A stretch of DNA of 64,000 bases from Acidobacteriota bacterium (GCA_018268715.1 JAFDVZ010000014.1:1-64000); one strand, 5' to 3'; shown: positions 1 to 10,658, counted from the first letter of the stretch. Translations and numbers: made by a program. The notes: generated by a model from the sequence alone, not told the origin.

Positions 1-1274
1 TCCACCGGAGGCCGAGCTGACTTCCGACTCCTGTCTCCTGCCTCCTTTGTCCCCCCCGCCACCCGAGCAAGCCTCCTCATCTCCCTGCCAGCCAGCGGCC
101 GCGAAAACACCGCCACTCCGCCGATGTAGCCGGCAAACCCGGAACTTCGCGAAGAGTGAATCACGCGGCCGATCGTGAACGGACCGCCTTCGGCCTCCGT
201 GCCAGGCGTATACAGGTCATGTCCGAACCAGAAGGGATTCGCGCGCAACGCCTCCAGTCGTTTCTCCACGGGCGCGGCGGGGTCGATCCGCCCGCCGCGT
301 TTGACATAACGGACTCTCACCTTGGTGAATTCGTACTCGACTAACTCGACGCGCTCATTCGAGTTATCCACCAGCACCCGCCGCCGCAGAGCCTTCTTCT
401 CGGGCGGCGAGTACAACTGATCGGCCGGAAACGCCGGGTCCCTGCCGTTGCGCGCCTGCGCCCAGGCCTTGGCCGCCCACTGGTAGAAAGGGTGGGCCTG
501 GGGATTCTCGATCCAATAACTCGAAGCCACTCCGTTCAGATAGGAGGTGACCGTACCCCTCCGGTTGTCATAAACTAACCCGGCGACGCTCCACGACTCA
601 CCTAACTCCTTCGCCGAGGCGGCGGGACTCACCGTCGGAATGAACTCCGGAGTCACCGACAGATTCCGGGCATACTTATCCCCAAACGAACTGCGACCAT
701 TCTCGGAGACATGCGCGGCCGAAGCGCCGTTGTTGGCGGCGAGTCCCGCAAACAGCGCGTACTGTCGCATGCCCGGTTCCACGCGCGCCGCGCCGCCATT
801 GGCCTCCCGCAGATCGGTCCCTTCATGCCAGATGCCCGCCAGGGCGTGATTGCCGCCCTGCCGTATCAGCCACACCACCAGGGTGACCGAACGCCCAGGG
901 CCCTTCACATCCACGCCCGAATTGTGCAGCCGCGCCCGGGGAACCAGCAGAACGGGACGAAAGGTTGGGTCCGTTTCGTTGCGGAACAGCACCGCCTCGC
1001 CAAAGGGCCCGCGGCCCAACAGCGGAAAGTCCGCGTAGGTGGCGGGCCTCCCTTCGCCCCAATATTCACGAACGTAGTTGATGGCGTCCAGGCGGAGGTC
1101 GTGGTTCTCGCCGCGCGCGGTGTGGGCCATGAATCGTCCGTCGGACGGATCCCGCGCCACGAAGTCCCACAGGGCGACGAAGCCGGGAATGCGAGTCACC
1201 TGCCGGACCCTCCGCTGCGCCTCGGACGCATCCGCGGCTGCAAGCCCCAGCAGCAGTAACAGAACGATACGCAT
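1..1274 (-). CDS. Secreted LamG-like hypothetical protein (3' end beyond left edge)
   Basis: An open frame reads from an ATG at 1274 to the left edge without a stop, so the C-terminus is missing. It starts with a signal peptide (MRIVLLLLLGLAAADA). The body reads like a concanavalin/LamG-type domain: a 'GFVALWDFV' opening, a central 'RSVTLVVWLIRQGGNHALAGIWHEG' type beta-strand run, 'SYLNGVASSY' and a late 'GYIGGVAVFSRPLAGREM' segment, the usual ending of LamG-like jellyroll domains. The start lies 9 bp after the stop of the upstream gene, suggesting one operon with the deacetylase-like and SRPBCC-like genes. Probable role is periplasmic or surface carbohydrate binding. This is inferred from the fold signature only; no catalytic residues are recognised. 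Confidence 0.7.
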   Translation of the reverse strand, partial: MRIVLLLLLGLAAADASEAQRRVRQVTRIPGFVALWDFVARDPSDGRFMAHTARGENHDLRLDAINYVREYWGEGRPATYADFPLLGRGPFGEAVLFRNETDPTFRPVLLVPRARLHNSGVDVKGPGRSVTLVVWLIRQGGNHALAGIWHEGTDLREANGGAARVEPGMRQYALFAGLAANNGASAAHVSENGRSSFGDKYARNLSVTPEFIPTVSPAASAKELGESWSVAGLVYDNRRGTVTSYLNGVASSYWIENPQAHPFYQWAAKAWAQARNGRDPAFPADQLYSPPEKKALRRRVLVDNSNERVELVEYEFTKVRVRYVKRGGRIDPAAPVEKRLEALRANPFWFGHDLYTPGTEAEGGPFTIGRVIHSSRSSGFAGYIGGVAVFSRPLAGREMRRLARVAGGTKEAGDRSRKSARPPV

Positions 1275-1283
1275 GCTTCCCCT

Positions 1284-2951
1284 TCAGGCCGATTGCGCCG
1301 CCTCAAGCCGCAGCGCGGCGCCCGCCTTCGCCACCATCCGGACGCCATCGCGGCTTGCGGAAACCACTCCGTTGGCGACGCCAATCGAGTAGGCGAAGTC
1401 CCTGAAACGGTAACTCAACCGATTCGCGGAGACACTTTCGAAAGCCGATCGCCCAGCCGCCCACACGAACTCGAGCGACAGCCGGGACTTCGGTTGGACG
1501 TCAATCAGCGCAAGCTCGATCTCGCGCTCCCTGAACGTGACGACAAATCGCCCGCCGGTCGCGAGCGGAACCGTGGTTCGCAATCCAGCCGCCGATTCGG
1601 TCGCCGACACCGGCCCCGACGCGGCGAGCGGCGTCGCTCGGCCATCCGCGTCCACCCGTTCGAATCGCCCGCCCGCGCGGACCGCGCCATCGCTCCAGTG
1701 ATAGCCGTCCATCGCGGCGAGCAATCGCTGCTCGATGCCATGCTGGCGCACCGTCTCGGTCAGATACGGCTGCGGGTATCCATCGGCGTACACGTGAAGG
1801 TCGCGTAAATAGAACTCGCCGCCGCGGAAATGAAGGTTGGCGCGGTAATAGCGGCTCTGATACCAGACCGTGCGCTGCGGCGGTTGGCGGTCGCCGAACG
1901 GGTTCTCGAGCATCACCTGCGCCTGCGGCGGCGTCAGACGGAAAGCGCGCTGGAAGCGGCGTCCCGTTTCGCCCATCGTTTCAACGATCAGGTCCGTGCC
2001 CCGCCGAGCCCCCTCCAGCCGTTCCATCTGCATCGGGTACGCCTTCCGCATGGCGGCCCAGCCAAAGCTGTTCTCCTGCCCGAGTTGCGCGTAGGCGACG
2101 CGCTGGGTCGGCGACTTCGCGATCATCTCGAAGAAGCGCCGGACGAAGGTTTCCGACTGGCCGGTGGCCCACACCGGCTCCATCGTGTCCGGATAGGAGA
2201 GCGTCTTGTCGTAGTAGTAGACCGGATCCTGGCCCAGCAGTCGAAACATCGGCGTAGGAATCTGGTTTTTCGCATCGACCGCGGGACTCCACGCATTTCG
2301 GCGACTCGGGTAATAGGCCGCGATCGGCGAACCCCAAATGGTGAATCCGTCCGTGGCCAACTGGTCCCGGCAGTTGGCGAAAGCGTCGACATGGTGGTGG
2401 TCGGCCAGATGCGCGCAGGTGATCGCGTCCAGGTTCCAGGACGCGACGGACTTCGCGGGCCGTCCGAAGACTCGTTGGAACGTCGCCATCGCCGTATCCG
2501 CCAACCTGCGTCGTTCATCCGGCGTGTAGCCGATCGGGTAGGCCACCGGGACGTGATAATCCCACTCCCAATCGGGCCGTCCCCGCCAGGCGATGCCGGC
2601 GTCGTCGCAGATGCGTCGGTTCATCTCAAACCAGACGCCCATCTCATGCTCCGGCGGCGCCTGCGAACGAAGGAACTCGACGAAAGGCCCCTCCACCAGC
2701 GCGTCGTACTGCAACAACCACGTAGCGGGGAAGCGATGCGCCCGAATCAGAGCCATCTGTTCGCGAACCGGCTCGATCAGGTCCATCTTTTCGCGCGGCT
2801 CTTCGGCGCGAATGAAGTTCATGATGTTGACGGCGCGCAAGGCGGCGTTCGAGGGCGGCGCCGCCATGCCGGGCGGCAACAGGTGCGACGCGATGGCGGC
2901 CTTCAGGACCGTGGCGATCGCCTCGCGTCGCGATTTCGTTGGCGTGAGCAT
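1284..2951 (-). CDS. Putative polysaccharide deacetylase-like / glycoside hydrolase-like protein
   Basis: 555 codons. I start it at ATG 2951 (MLTPTKSRREAI), 8 bp after the upstream stop; a longer in-frame extension would overlap that gene. No signal peptide is visible. The N-terminal 300 residues have the look of a NodB-like (beta/alpha) barrel: 'NIMNFIRAEEPR' near the start, 'FPATWLLQYDAL', 'YPIGYTPDERRRLADTAM', then 'SWNLDAITCAHLADHHHVD' and 'CRDQLATDGFTIWGSP', resembling a family of uncharacterised deacetylase-like proteins. The C-terminal third is beta-rich and ends with no motif I know. The substrate is unknown. Family placement is from memory of the pattern, so the catalytic role is tentative. 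Confidence 0.65.
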   Translation of the reverse strand: MLTPTKSRREAIATVLKAAIASHLLPPGMAAPPSNAALRAVNIMNFIRAEEPREKMDLIEPVREQMALIRAHRFPATWLLQYDALVEGPFVEFLRSQAPPEHEMGVWFEMNRRICDDAGIAWRGRPDWEWDYHVPVAYPIGYTPDERRRLADTAMATFQRVFGRPAKSVASWNLDAITCAHLADHHHVDAFANCRDQLATDGFTIWGSPIAAYYPSRRNAWSPAVDAKNQIPTPMFRLLGQDPVYYYDKTLSYPDTMEPVWATGQSETFVRRFFEMIAKSPTQRVAYAQLGQENSFGWAAMRKAYPMQMERLEGARRGTDLIVETMGETGRRFQRAFRLTPPQAQVMLENPFGDRQPPQRTVWYQSRYYRANLHFRGGEFYLRDLHVYADGYPQPYLTETVRQHGIEQRLLAAMDGYHWSDGAVRAGGRFERVDADGRATPLAASGPVSATESAAGLRTTVPLATGGRFVVTFREREIELALIDVQPKSRLSLEFVWAAGRSAFESVSANRLSYRFRDFAYSIGVANGVVSASRDGVRMVAKAGAALRLEAAQSA

Positions 2952-2959
2952 CCAGGCCT

Positions 2960-3784
2960 CTACATTATGGCGCGGGCGCGGACCGCCTTCAGCAAACTTC
3001 GGCGCACCAGCCCGCTGCCGGGGTAGACCAGCGCCCAATACTTCGCCATCTTGCTGGAAGCCCGCGGATCGGATGCCGCGATGCGCGTTTCGGTGATCAC
3101 GCGGGTGCGGCCCGTTCCCGCGTCCTCAATGCGGAAACTGGCCGCCACCTTGATTTGCTCCGCCTGGCTCCAGGTGCGGAACTCCGCCGGGGCCAGGCGT
3201 ACGGCGGCATTGTTCCACGGCTGGCCGGCCAGGCCGAAGACGAACTCCCGGGGTGTGTCGTCCAGCAGGAAGAAGCCGGAACGCGAGTCCTGGACGGTCG
3301 CGACGATCGGCTTGACGGGCGCCGCGACGGCGCGCCCGCCGCCCACGAACGCATTGCGGATGCGTCCCAGCGTCTTCATCACGCCGATGTCGGCGAACGA
3401 AACCTGGTCCAGCGCCGCACGCACGCGTTCGACAGGCGCGTCGATCAGGATTTCGTGCCGTTCCTCAAAGTGGTAGACCGGCATGAACGCGTCCAGCCGC
3501 GTGGCGGGCGCGGGCGTTGTGAACGTGGGGACCGGCCACAACCAGCCCGCCCCGAACAGCGCGACGCCGGCCAGGACCCCCGTCAGCGGCCCCTGATAGC
3601 GTCTCGAAAAGCCGAGCCAGCGGGGTGGCGCGAGAACGGAGAGCAGTCCGCCAAGAAAGGCGACGATTCCTGAGTAGACCAACACCGATGGAGGATAAAA
3701 AGCGCCGAAACTGCGCATGAGCGCCAGTCCGCAGGCGACTGCGGCGCTCAAGGCGGCGGCGCGAACAATCTGGGCCCGCCTCAT
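2960..3784 (-). CDS. Membrane-anchored SRPBCC (polyketide cyclase/START-like) protein
   Basis: 274 residues, ATG at 3784. The first about 90 residues carry three hydrophobic stretches (8-25, 32-53 and around 70-85), so the protein is anchored at the N-terminus. From about residue 100 it reads as an SRPBCC lipid-binding fold: 'HEILIDAPVERVRAALDQV' is the characteristic first strand and helix, followed by 'FRIEDAGTGRTRVITETRI' near the end. Proteins of this type bind hydrophobic ligands; here the ligand is unknown. The gene sits 55 bp downstream of the kinase gene and 8 bp upstream of the deacetylase-like gene, on the same strand, so co-transcription is likely. Confidence 0.7.
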   Translation of the reverse strand: MRRAQIVRAAALSAAVACGLALMRSFGAFYPPSVLVYSGIVAFLGGLLSVLAPPRWLGFSRRYQGPLTGVLAGVALFGAGWLWPVPTFTTPAPATRLDAFMPVYHFEERHEILIDAPVERVRAALDQVSFADIGVMKTLGRIRNAFVGGGRAVAAPVKPIVATVQDSRSGFFLLDDTPREFVFGLAGQPWNNAAVRLAPAEFRTWSQAEQIKVAASFRIEDAGTGRTRVITETRIAASDPRASSKMAKYWALVYPGSGLVRRSLLKAVRARAIM

Positions 3785-3839
3785 ATGCTGTGATAGACGA
3801 GCCGCGCCGGTCGATTGTTCAGCCTGGCGCGCGGCCAGA

Positions 3840-6140
3840 CTAGCGCCATAGCGCCTTCACCGCACGCGTCAGATTCACGCGCAGCGCGGCGTAGTTGGCG
3901 GCGGCCGCCATCAGCGACAGTCCCGCGGCGAGCAGCAGCACCGGCCACACCGCGCGGTCGTGAAACACCTCGTGTTGCAGCCTCGCCACGCCGATGGCGA
4001 AGAACAACAGCCCCGTCGCGAAGAAGTTCTTCATCTGTCGCGGAATGCTGGCGAACACGAACACGCAGGCCGCCGCCGGCAACAGCCAGGCAAGCAGCTT
4101 GGTTTCCGCGGGCGTCTGCGCGTCGACGCCGAGCAGCAGCAAAGACGTCATGACATGCCCGGGAATGACAAACCGGAAGGATTTGCCCACCATCCGAACC
4201 TGTCCGGAGCCCATCCTGTCGCAAGCCCGGTCGAGCAGGAAATACACACCGGCGTTCAGGATGAACAAGTATTCCAACTGCCCGCGCGTCCACGGCGCCA
4301 CGCCCTTCAGCCAACGCGCGTAGGGTTCGTGAAACGCGGCGAGCCCGCTGAGGGCCGCCCACGTGAACGCGACCGCGAACGGATAGAAGTACCGCGAATC
4401 GTCCGTCCGTCCCCTCCGCTCGAGCAGAAGACCCGCCGTCATGAAGATCGCCGCGCACGGGATCAGGCGGAAGTAGATGCGGCCGGGGTCGTTTTCCAGC
4501 CAGTCGAGCATCCCCATGCGGACGAGCGTCGCAAGCGCCAGCAGCGCTCCGAACACGGCGGAAAGCAGCGTGAAGACGGAGGCGCCGGTGAACCGCCGGA
4601 TCCACCAGCACACCGGAATGCCCGCGAGAATCGACCACCACAGTTGGGCGTTGGTCGCCTGTTTCGCCACGTGCAAACGGTGGAACAACTCCAGCCGCGC
4701 CTGCCCCATCGTCAGCCCGGTGAACAGATGGAACTCCTCCAGCGTCACCAGCGTCGCAATGGGCGCGAGCAGGCAGAACGCCAGCAGCCAGGCCACCGCC
4801 ACGCGATGGCGCTCGCGCCGCCAACTGTCGAATCCGATCCAACCGGCCGGCAGCGCCGCCGCCCACGCCGTCAGAACGGCGGGAGAGCCCGCCAGCGCCG
4901 GGTACCGGAAGAAGGTCAGCAGCGCCGCCCCCACGGCGAGCACCCAGGCCCCCAGATACAGCGTCACCTGCGGAAGCGTGAGCCGCCGGGCCTCCATGAT
5001 CCACGCATCGTCGCGCTCGAGCAGCCGGTCGTAACGCCGCCGCAGGCCGTCGTATTCGGCCTCAGAAACGATCTGATCCCGCCGCCAGCCCTCCAGTTCG
5101 CGCAGATGTTCGCCCACTTTCCCGGCGATCAGGCGCGAGTACGCGGCCGGTTCGGCGTATACCGCCTCTCCCGCCAGGTAGCGGCGGAGATCGCCGGCCA
5201 TGTCGGCGGCCGACGCATACCGGCGCGCCGGGTCCTTTTCGAGCGCCTTCAGACAGACATTTTGCAGCGCCCGTGGGATCTCCGGCACGTGTCGGCGAGG
5301 CAGGACCGGGTCCTCCTCGCGGATGATCCGCAGCAGGTCGGCGATGGCGGCGGCCCGGAACGGGGGCTGCCCGGTCAGCAGTTCGTACAGCACGGCCCCC
5401 AGCGAGAAAACGTCGCTGCGGGCGTCGAGCGCCTCGCCGCCGGCGGCCTGCTCCGGCGACAGATATTCGGGGGTGCCGGCGATTTCGCCGGGCCGGGAGA
5501 GCCGTTTTTGGTCGCCGAGGTCGAGAATCAGGCCGAAATCGAGCAGTTTTGGCTCTAAATCGGGCCCTACGAGCACGTTTTGGGGCTTCAAATCGCGATG
5601 AATCACCCCTTTTCCGTGCAGAAAATGCACCGTTTCGACCACTTTTAGCACCATTTCGGCGCGTTGTTCGAACGTCAGGGCCGCCCCCGCCCGGGTCAGC
5701 GGGACCCCGTCGAGGTGCTCCATGACGAAGTGCGGCGGCTCGGAGGCGGGGCCCAGACTGTAGATCCGGACGACGTTCGGGTGGTTCAGTCGTGCCATGG
5801 CCCGCGCCTCCGCCATGAACCGGGTGCGGAGCGCCGGGCGATCGGCGTACTGGGGCGCGAGCATCTTGATGGCGACCCGGCGGCGCAACGCCTCATCCTC
5901 GGCGAGCAGCACGCGGCCCATGCCGCCACGGCCGATGACGGACAGGATGCGATGGCCGGACAGGCGTTCGGGGAGGGCCTCGGGATCGACGGCGCGGTCG
6001 ATGTCGGACAGCGCTTCGAGCTCCCCCGCAAGGTCCGGGTAATGCTCGCGGATGTCGCCGGCGCTCAATCCGGCGGTCGCCTGGCCGTCCAGGATGTCGG
6101 CGAACCGCTCGGCCAGGCGCTGCTCCTGCTCGTCTTCCAT
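3840..6140 (-). CDS. Hanks-type Ser/Thr protein kinase with multi-pass membrane C-terminus
   Basis: 766 residues. Kinase domain about 62-330: glycine loop 'GRGGMGRVL' (70-78), VAIK lysine K92, catalytic 'HRDLKPQN' (181-188), DFG 201-203 and 'GTPEYLSPEQ' in the activation segment, so all catalytic residues are present. Residues about 345-400 are a soluble link beginning with 'RRDQIVSEAEYDGLRRRYD', which recalls the N-terminal segment of DUF2157 membrane proteins. From about 395 to the end there are roughly ten hydrophobic segments. The ATG is directly adjacent to the TAG of the sigma factor gene (no spacer), so translation is probably coupled. A membrane kinase paired with an ECF sigma factor suggests control of the sigma factor or its regulon by phosphorylation; this is inference from gene order. 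Confidence 0.93.
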   Translation of the reverse strand: MEDEQEQRLAERFADILDGQATAGLSAGDIREHYPDLAGELEALSDIDRAVDPEALPERLSGHRILSVIGRGGMGRVLLAEDEALRRRVAIKMLAPQYADRPALRTRFMAEARAMARLNHPNVVRIYSLGPASEPPHFVMEHLDGVPLTRAGAALTFEQRAEMVLKVVETVHFLHGKGVIHRDLKPQNVLVGPDLEPKLLDFGLILDLGDQKRLSRPGEIAGTPEYLSPEQAAGGEALDARSDVFSLGAVLYELLTGQPPFRAAAIADLLRIIREEDPVLPRRHVPEIPRALQNVCLKALEKDPARRYASAADMAGDLRRYLAGEAVYAEPAAYSRLIAGKVGEHLRELEGWRRDQIVSEAEYDGLRRRYDRLLERDDAWIMEARRLTLPQVTLYLGAWVLAVGAALLTFFRYPALAGSPAVLTAWAAALPAGWIGFDSWRRERHRVAVAWLLAFCLLAPIATLVTLEEFHLFTGLTMGQARLELFHRLHVAKQATNAQLWWSILAGIPVCWWIRRFTGASVFTLLSAVFGALLALATLVRMGMLDWLENDPGRIYFRLIPCAAIFMTAGLLLERRGRTDDSRYFYPFAVAFTWAALSGLAAFHEPYARWLKGVAPWTRGQLEYLFILNAGVYFLLDRACDRMGSGQVRMVGKSFRFVIPGHVMTSLLLLGVDAQTPAETKLLAWLLPAAACVFVFASIPRQMKNFFATGLLFFAIGVARLQHEVFHDRAVWPVLLLAAGLSLMAAAANYAALRVNLTRAVKALWR

Positions 6141-6734
6141 CTAGGGCTCGCTCGCATCGGAGATGGCGCGGAAGCGCTTGACGGCGCGGTACACCAGCAG
6201 CGCGGCGGCCTCGCGCGAACGGCCGGTGCGTTGGGCCATTTCGGCGGTGGAAAGGCCCTCGATTTTCGTCATGAGGATGGCCTGGCGGTAGTCTTCCGGC
6301 AGGCGGTCGAGTCTCGCAAGCAGCCGCTCGACGGCCTCCTGCTGGGCGAACAGACGGCTGGGGGTGGCGCTGTCGGTAGGTTCGGGGCCGTTGGGGTTGC
6401 TCGCCGATCGGAAGGGGACCTGCTGGCCGGCGCGGCGGTCGCGGCCCTGGTAACGAAGGCGGTCGACGATGACGTGGTCGGCGATGGAGGACAGCCATCG
6501 CAGGAGGCTGCCGGGCGACTGGTAGTGGAATCGGCCGATGTCGCGGAAGCCTCGCAGCAGCGTCTCCTGCACCAGGTCCTCCACCTCGGCGCCGTGCCGG
6601 GCCTGGGGGCTGAGCTTGTAATGAATCAGCACCGCGAGCCGGCGGCGGTGCTTTTCAAACGCCGCCGAGAGAGCCTGCGGATCGCCGGCGCGGGCATGCT
6701 CAAGCAACGCGAAGGTGGAGGTCGGATTCTCCAT
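6141..6734 (-). CDS. ECF-type RNA polymerase sigma factor
   Basis: 197 residues. Region 2 covers about residues 20-90, with 'EVEDLVQETLLRGFRDIGRF' as the core-binding helix and 'LLRWLSSIADHVIVDRLRYQ' as the promoter-melting part. Region 4 lies at about 130-190: 'LARLDRLPEDYRQAILM' followed by a helix-turn-helix 'GLSTAEMAQRTGRSREAAA'. Length and two-domain structure fit extracytoplasmic-function sigma factors. No anti-sigma gene is next to it; instead a membrane Ser/Thr kinase gene starts on the base after its stop. Such sigma/kinase pairs are common in acidobacteria and planctomycetes. Its target promoters are not identifiable here. Confidence 0.9.
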   Translation of the reverse strand: MENPTSTFALLEHARAGDPQALSAAFEKHRRRLAVLIHYKLSPQARHGAEVEDLVQETLLRGFRDIGRFHYQSPGSLLRWLSSIADHVIVDRLRYQGRDRRAGQQVPFRSASNPNGPEPTDSATPSRLFAQQEAVERLLARLDRLPEDYRQAILMTKIEGLSTAEMAQRTGRSREAAALLVYRAVKRFRAISDASEP

Positions 6735-6785
6735 TGCGGCCTGAACTACATGATAGGAGAATCCGGCGCCGCCGGCGATGGACGT

Positions 6786-8648
6786 TCAGGCCGTCGCCGC
6801 GCCCACCACCACGGTCATCTGGCGGGCGATGTCCTGCAACGATTCCGATTGCGACCGCAACTGCTGGGCGGAAGCGGCGCTCTTTTCCGCGCTGGACGCG
6901 TTCCGCTGGGTCACCGTGTTCATCTGCAGCAGCGCCTGGGCGATCTGCTGGACCCCCAGGGTCTGTTCGCGGCTGGTGAGGTTCAGTTGATCCACCAGAT
7001 CCTTGATCCTGGCGGCGTCCCGGGTGATGATCTCGATGGCGGTGGCGGCCTCGCCCACCTTCACCCTTCCGCCGTTCGATTTGGCGATCGACTCTTCCAC
7101 CAGCGACGAGGTCTCGCGGGCCGCCTGCGCGCAGCGCCCGGCCAGCGTGCGGACCTCATCGGCGACCACCGCGAATCCGAGGCCGGCTTCCCCGGCCCGC
7201 GCGGCCTCCACCGCGGCGTTCAGCGCCAGGATGTTGGTCTGGAAGGCGATTTCGTCGATGACGCGGATGATCCCGGCGATCTTGCCGCCCTCGGCGGCGA
7301 TCTCGCCGATCGCGGTCACCATCTGTTCGAGAGAGTGGTTGGCGGCCGTGAACTCCTGGTGGGAGGCGTCCACGAGTTCGGCGGCGTCCCGCGCGGCGTG
7401 GCTGTTGCGGGCCGCCATGGTGCGGATCTGTTCGCTCGAGGCGGACGTTTCTTCAAGCGACGCCGCCTGCTCGCACGCTCCCGCGGCGAGCGCCTGGGAC
7501 TCCTCGGCGATCTGTTGCGAGGCCGCGGTGATGGTGGAGCTCTGCTTCACCAGATCGAGCGAAATGCCGGCCAGCGCCCGCATCGACCCGCGGTGGATCC
7601 GCGCCGCGAGTCCGAACGAAGCCGCCAACGCCAGCGCGGTCCACGCCAGCGCCCAACCCCGCTGGGTGCGGAGATCGCCGATGCGCGCATCCAGCAGGCG
7701 GTCCAGCTCCAGAACGCCGCTTCGCCAGAAGCGGAGGCTGGCCTCGCGCGCGGCGCCGGCGGCCGCGGCGAACTCCGCGGGGGCGACCGGGCTGGCCGCG
7801 GGATCCGCCATCAGCTGCATCAGGGCCAGCAAGGCTTCGTTCGCCTTGGCGTACTCCTGGAACGCCGGCATCAGGTTCTTCCGCAGAGTCGGGCTCTTGC
7901 CGTGGAAGCCCTCATCCTCGTTGACCGAGGTCTGCACATCGCCGGTGACGCGGTCCACGTCGGCTTCCTTCAACAGCGCCGCGGCGATGGCGATTTCGCG
8001 CCGCTGGCCCTCGGACGCTTTGCCCCCGGCGAGGATGTCCTGGCCCATTCTCGCAATGGCGGCCAGCCGGTCCTCGGTTTGCGGGAGCGTCACGAGCGTC
8101 GCATCCATAAGGTAATAACTGTCGAGATCGGGGTCCAGGATCAGGTTCGAAGTATCGCCCGCGTGGGCGATCATGGTGCGGATATCCGCGACCAGGTGCG
8201 AATGGGCCTTGTCGGTGGCGTCGGCCGGCTGGCTGGCCAGACCGCTTCGCAAGGACTCCCATTCCTGGCGCAGCGTATCCCACTTGCAGTGCTCGCGCTT
8301 GCGTTTGGCCAGGCCCTCCGGCGTGAACTGCAACGCTTCGCCCAGTTCGGCGTCCACCGCCTGGAGCGACCGGAGCCCCTGGTCCACGCGAGCTTCGATG
8401 CTGTTGAGGTCGCCTTTGAGATCGCTCTGCCCGGCGAGGTAGCGGCGGGCGATCAGACCGTGCCCGGCGATGTTTTCGAGCAGCTCCTCCAACGGGCGCT
8501 GGTACTTGTTACCCGCCAGTTCCTGTTCGGCGAAGGCGATATCCTTCGAGAACCCCTTCGAAATGAAATAGAAAAGTGAAACGGCAACGGTCACCAGGAC
8601 GAGACAGCCTACCGCTCCGGCGCGTTGACCTAATGTCATCCGACGCAT
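6786..8648 (-). CDS. Methyl-accepting chemotaxis protein
   Basis: 620 residues from ATG 8648 ([11 protein letters not shown]), chosen because GGGG lies 8 bases before it and a TM segment follows at once; the frame stays open further upstream without a better start. TM1 is at about 10-30; a periplasmic four-helix-like sensor of about 290 residues follows; TM2 is near '[20 protein letters not shown]'. The C-terminal signalling domain contains the conserved hairpin tip '[20 protein letters not shown]' and '[16 protein letters not shown]', the contact site for CheA/CheW. There is no HAMP domain of obvious canonical form after TM2. No che genes are adjacent, so it is an orphan receptor; its ligand is unknown. 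Confidence 0.93.
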   Translation of the reverse strand: MRRMTLGQRAGAVGCLVLVTVAVSLFYFISKGFSKDIAFAEQELAGNKYQRPLEELLENIAGHGLIARRYLAGQSDLKGDLNSIEARVDQGLRSLQAVDAELGEALQFTPEGLAKRKREHCKWDTLRQEWESLRSGLASQPADATDKAHSHLVADIRTMIAHAGDTSNLILDPDLDSYYLMDATLVTLPQTEDRLAAIARMGQDILAGGKASEGQRREIAIAAALLKEADVDRVTGDVQTSVNEDEGFHGKSPTLRKNLMPAFQEYAKANEALLALMQLMADPAASPVAPAEFAAAAGAAREASLRFWRSGVLELDRLLDARIGDLRTQRGWALAWTALALAASFGLAARIHRGSMRALAGISLDLVKQSSTITAASQQIAEESQALAAGACEQAASLEETSASSEQIRTMAARNSHAARDAAELVDASHQEFTAANHSLEQMVTAIGEIAAEGGKIAGIIRVIDEIAFQTNILALNAAVEAARAGEAGLGFAVVADEVRTLAGRCAQAARETSSLVEESIAKSNGGRVKVGEAATAIEIITRDAARIKDLVDQLNLTSREQTLGVQQIAQALLQMNTVTQRNASSAEKSAASAQQLRSQSESLQDIARQMTVVVGAATA

Positions 8649-8773
8649 GATGTTCCCCGCCAATGAGATTTGGTAAATCCGAGACTGCGGCGGCAACGGT
8701 GAGGTCGGTCGCAACTCTCGGATTCACATATCGGCAGGTCACGGGGTTTTGATGAGGCCAGGCGCTCCGCCGA

Positions 8774-10585
8774 TCAGTTTTCGTCGCCGCTGGTGACCTT
8801 CAGAACGGCCAGGAACGCTTCCTGCGGGATTTCGACGCGACCGACGCGCTTCATCCGCTTCTTGCCTTCCTTCTGCTTTTCGAGCAGCTTGCGCTTGCGG
8901 CTGATGTCGCCGCCGTAGCACTTGGCCAGCACGTTCTTGCGCATGGCGGGTATGTTTTCCCGCGCCACGATCTTGTTCCCGATGGCCGCCTGCAACGCGA
9001 CCTCGAACATCTGACGCGGAATCAGCTTGCGCAGCCGCTCGATCAGGGCCTTGCCTCGATCGTGGGCGAACTCCTTGTGCACGATGATCGAGAGGGCGTC
9101 GATCGGGTCGCCCGCCACCAGCACGTCCAGCTTCACCATCGGCGAGACGCGGTGGCCGGCCAGATGATAGTCGAGCGACGCGTAGCCGCGCGAGGCCGAT
9201 TTCAGGCGGTCGTAGAAGTCGAGCACGATTTCGTTCAGCGGCAGCTCATACAACAAAAGGACCCGTCCGCCGCCGATGTACTCGAACTTCTTCTGATTGC
9301 CGCGCTTCTCTTCGAGCAGCTTCAGGATCTCGCCCAGGTACTCTTCGCGCGTGATCACGGTGGCGTCGATGATGGGCTCCTCGATCTGCCGGATGTCGGA
9401 GGGATCGGGCCACTTGGTGGGGTTGTCCACCTCCACCACGTCGCCGTTCGTCCGGGTGACGCGATAACGGACGCCGGGCGCGGTGGTGATCAGATCGATG
9501 TCGAATTCGCGCTCCAGCCGCTCCTGGACGATCTCCAGATGCAGCAGGCCGAGGAAACCGCAGCGGAAGCCGAAGCCGAGCGCGGCCGAGTTCTCGGGCT
9601 CGAAGTTGAAGGCGCTGTCGTTGAGGCGGAGCTTTTCGAGCGCGTCGCGCAGCAGGCCGTGTTCGTGCGATTCGACCGGGTAGAGGCCCGCGAACACCAT
9701 GGGCTTGATGGCTTCAAAGCCGGGCAGCGGTTCGGAGGCCGGGTTCTGGTCGTCGGTGATGGTGTCGCCGATCTGGGCGTCCGAAATCGTCTTGATGTTG
9801 GCGAACAGGAAGCCCACTTCGCCGGCCGCCAGTTCATCGCACGGGATCGCCTTGGGCGACTGATAGCCCAACCCTTCGACTTCGAAGGAACGCCCGTTGG
9901 CCCACAGCCGGATCTTCTGCCGCATCTTCAGGCGGCCGTCGATGACGCGCGCCAGGATGATGACGCCGCGATAGGGGTCGAACCACGAATCGAAGATCAG
10001 GGCGCGGAGCGGCGCGTCCGGGGATCCCTTGGGCGGCGGGATGCGCTGGACGATCGCCTCCAGGATGTCGGTGACGCCGAGGCCGCTTTTAGCGCTGGCG
10101 AGCACCGCGTCGTCGGCCGGCAGTCCGATGACGTGCTCGATCTGCTCGCGAATGCGGTCCGGTTCGGCCGAGGGCAGATCGATCTTGTTGATGACCGGGA
10201 CGATTTCGAGGTTATGGTGCAGCGCGAGATAGGTGTTGGCCAGCGTCTGCGCCTCGACGCCCTGGCTTGCATCGACCACCAGCAGCGCGCCTTCGCAGGC
10301 CTGCAGGCTGCGGGAAACCTCGTAGGTGAAATCGACGTGGCCGGGCGTGTCGATGAGGTTCAACTGATACGTCGAGCCGTTCTGGGCCTTGTAGTTCAGC
10401 CGCACGGCGTGGGCCTTGATGGTGATGCCGCGTTCGCGTTCGAGGTCCATCGAATCGAGGACCTGCTCCATCATTTCCCGGGCCGACAACGCGCCGGTGA
10501 CTTCGAGCAGACGGTCGGCGAGCGTCGACTTGCCGTGGTCGATGTGGGCGATGATCGAGAAGTTGCGGATGAAAGCGGGATCCAT
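8774..10585 (-). CDS. lepA: Elongation factor 4 (LepA), ribosome-associated GTPase
   Basis: 603 residues from ATG 10585 ([19 protein letters not shown]), the standard LepA start and length. Visible G-motifs: P-loop 'HIDHGKST' (G1), '[13 protein letters not shown]' (G2 region), 'DTPGH' (G3) and 'NKIDLP' (G4). The LepA-specific C-terminal domain is present near '[21 protein letters not shown]' with '[20 protein letters not shown]' at the end. It is a cytoplasmic GTPase that acts on translating ribosomes and in 30S biogenesis. The gene is divergent from ribH with 73 bp between them. The frame extends to 10732, but that extension would run through ribH and is not coding. Confidence 0.97.
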   Translation of the reverse strand: MDPAFIRNFSIIAHIDHGKSTLADRLLEVTGALSAREMMEQVLDSMDLERERGITIKAHAVRLNYKAQNGSTYQLNLIDTPGHVDFTYEVSRSLQACEGALLVVDASQGVEAQTLANTYLALHHNLEIVPVINKIDLPSAEPDRIREQIEHVIGLPADDAVLASAKSGLGVTDILEAIVQRIPPPKGSPDAPLRALIFDSWFDPYRGVIILARVIDGRLKMRQKIRLWANGRSFEVEGLGYQSPKAIPCDELAAGEVGFLFANIKTISDAQIGDTITDDQNPASEPLPGFEAIKPMVFAGLYPVESHEHGLLRDALEKLRLNDSAFNFEPENSAALGFGFRCGFLGLLHLEIVQERLEREFDIDLITTAPGVRYRVTRTNGDVVEVDNPTKWPDPSDIRQIEEPIIDATVITREEYLGEILKLLEEKRGNQKKFEYIGGGRVLLLYELPLNEIVLDFYDRLKSASRGYASLDYHLAGHRVSPMVKLDVLVAGDPIDALSIIVHKEFAHDRGKALIERLRKLIPRQMFEVALQAAIGNKIVARENIPAMRKNVLAKCYGGDISRKRKLLEKQKEGKKRMKRVGRVEIPQEAFLAVLKVTSGDEN

Positions 10586-10658
10586 GCGGTATGATGAAGC
10601 CTGTAATCGAATTATCCCATAGCCGGGCCGCGCGGCCTCGGAAAACAACGCTAAAGGA

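Noticed and set aside
5664-8579. 971-residue plus-strand frame
   Set aside because: Runs antisense through three clear genes (kinase, sigma factor, chemoreceptor), so it is not coding.
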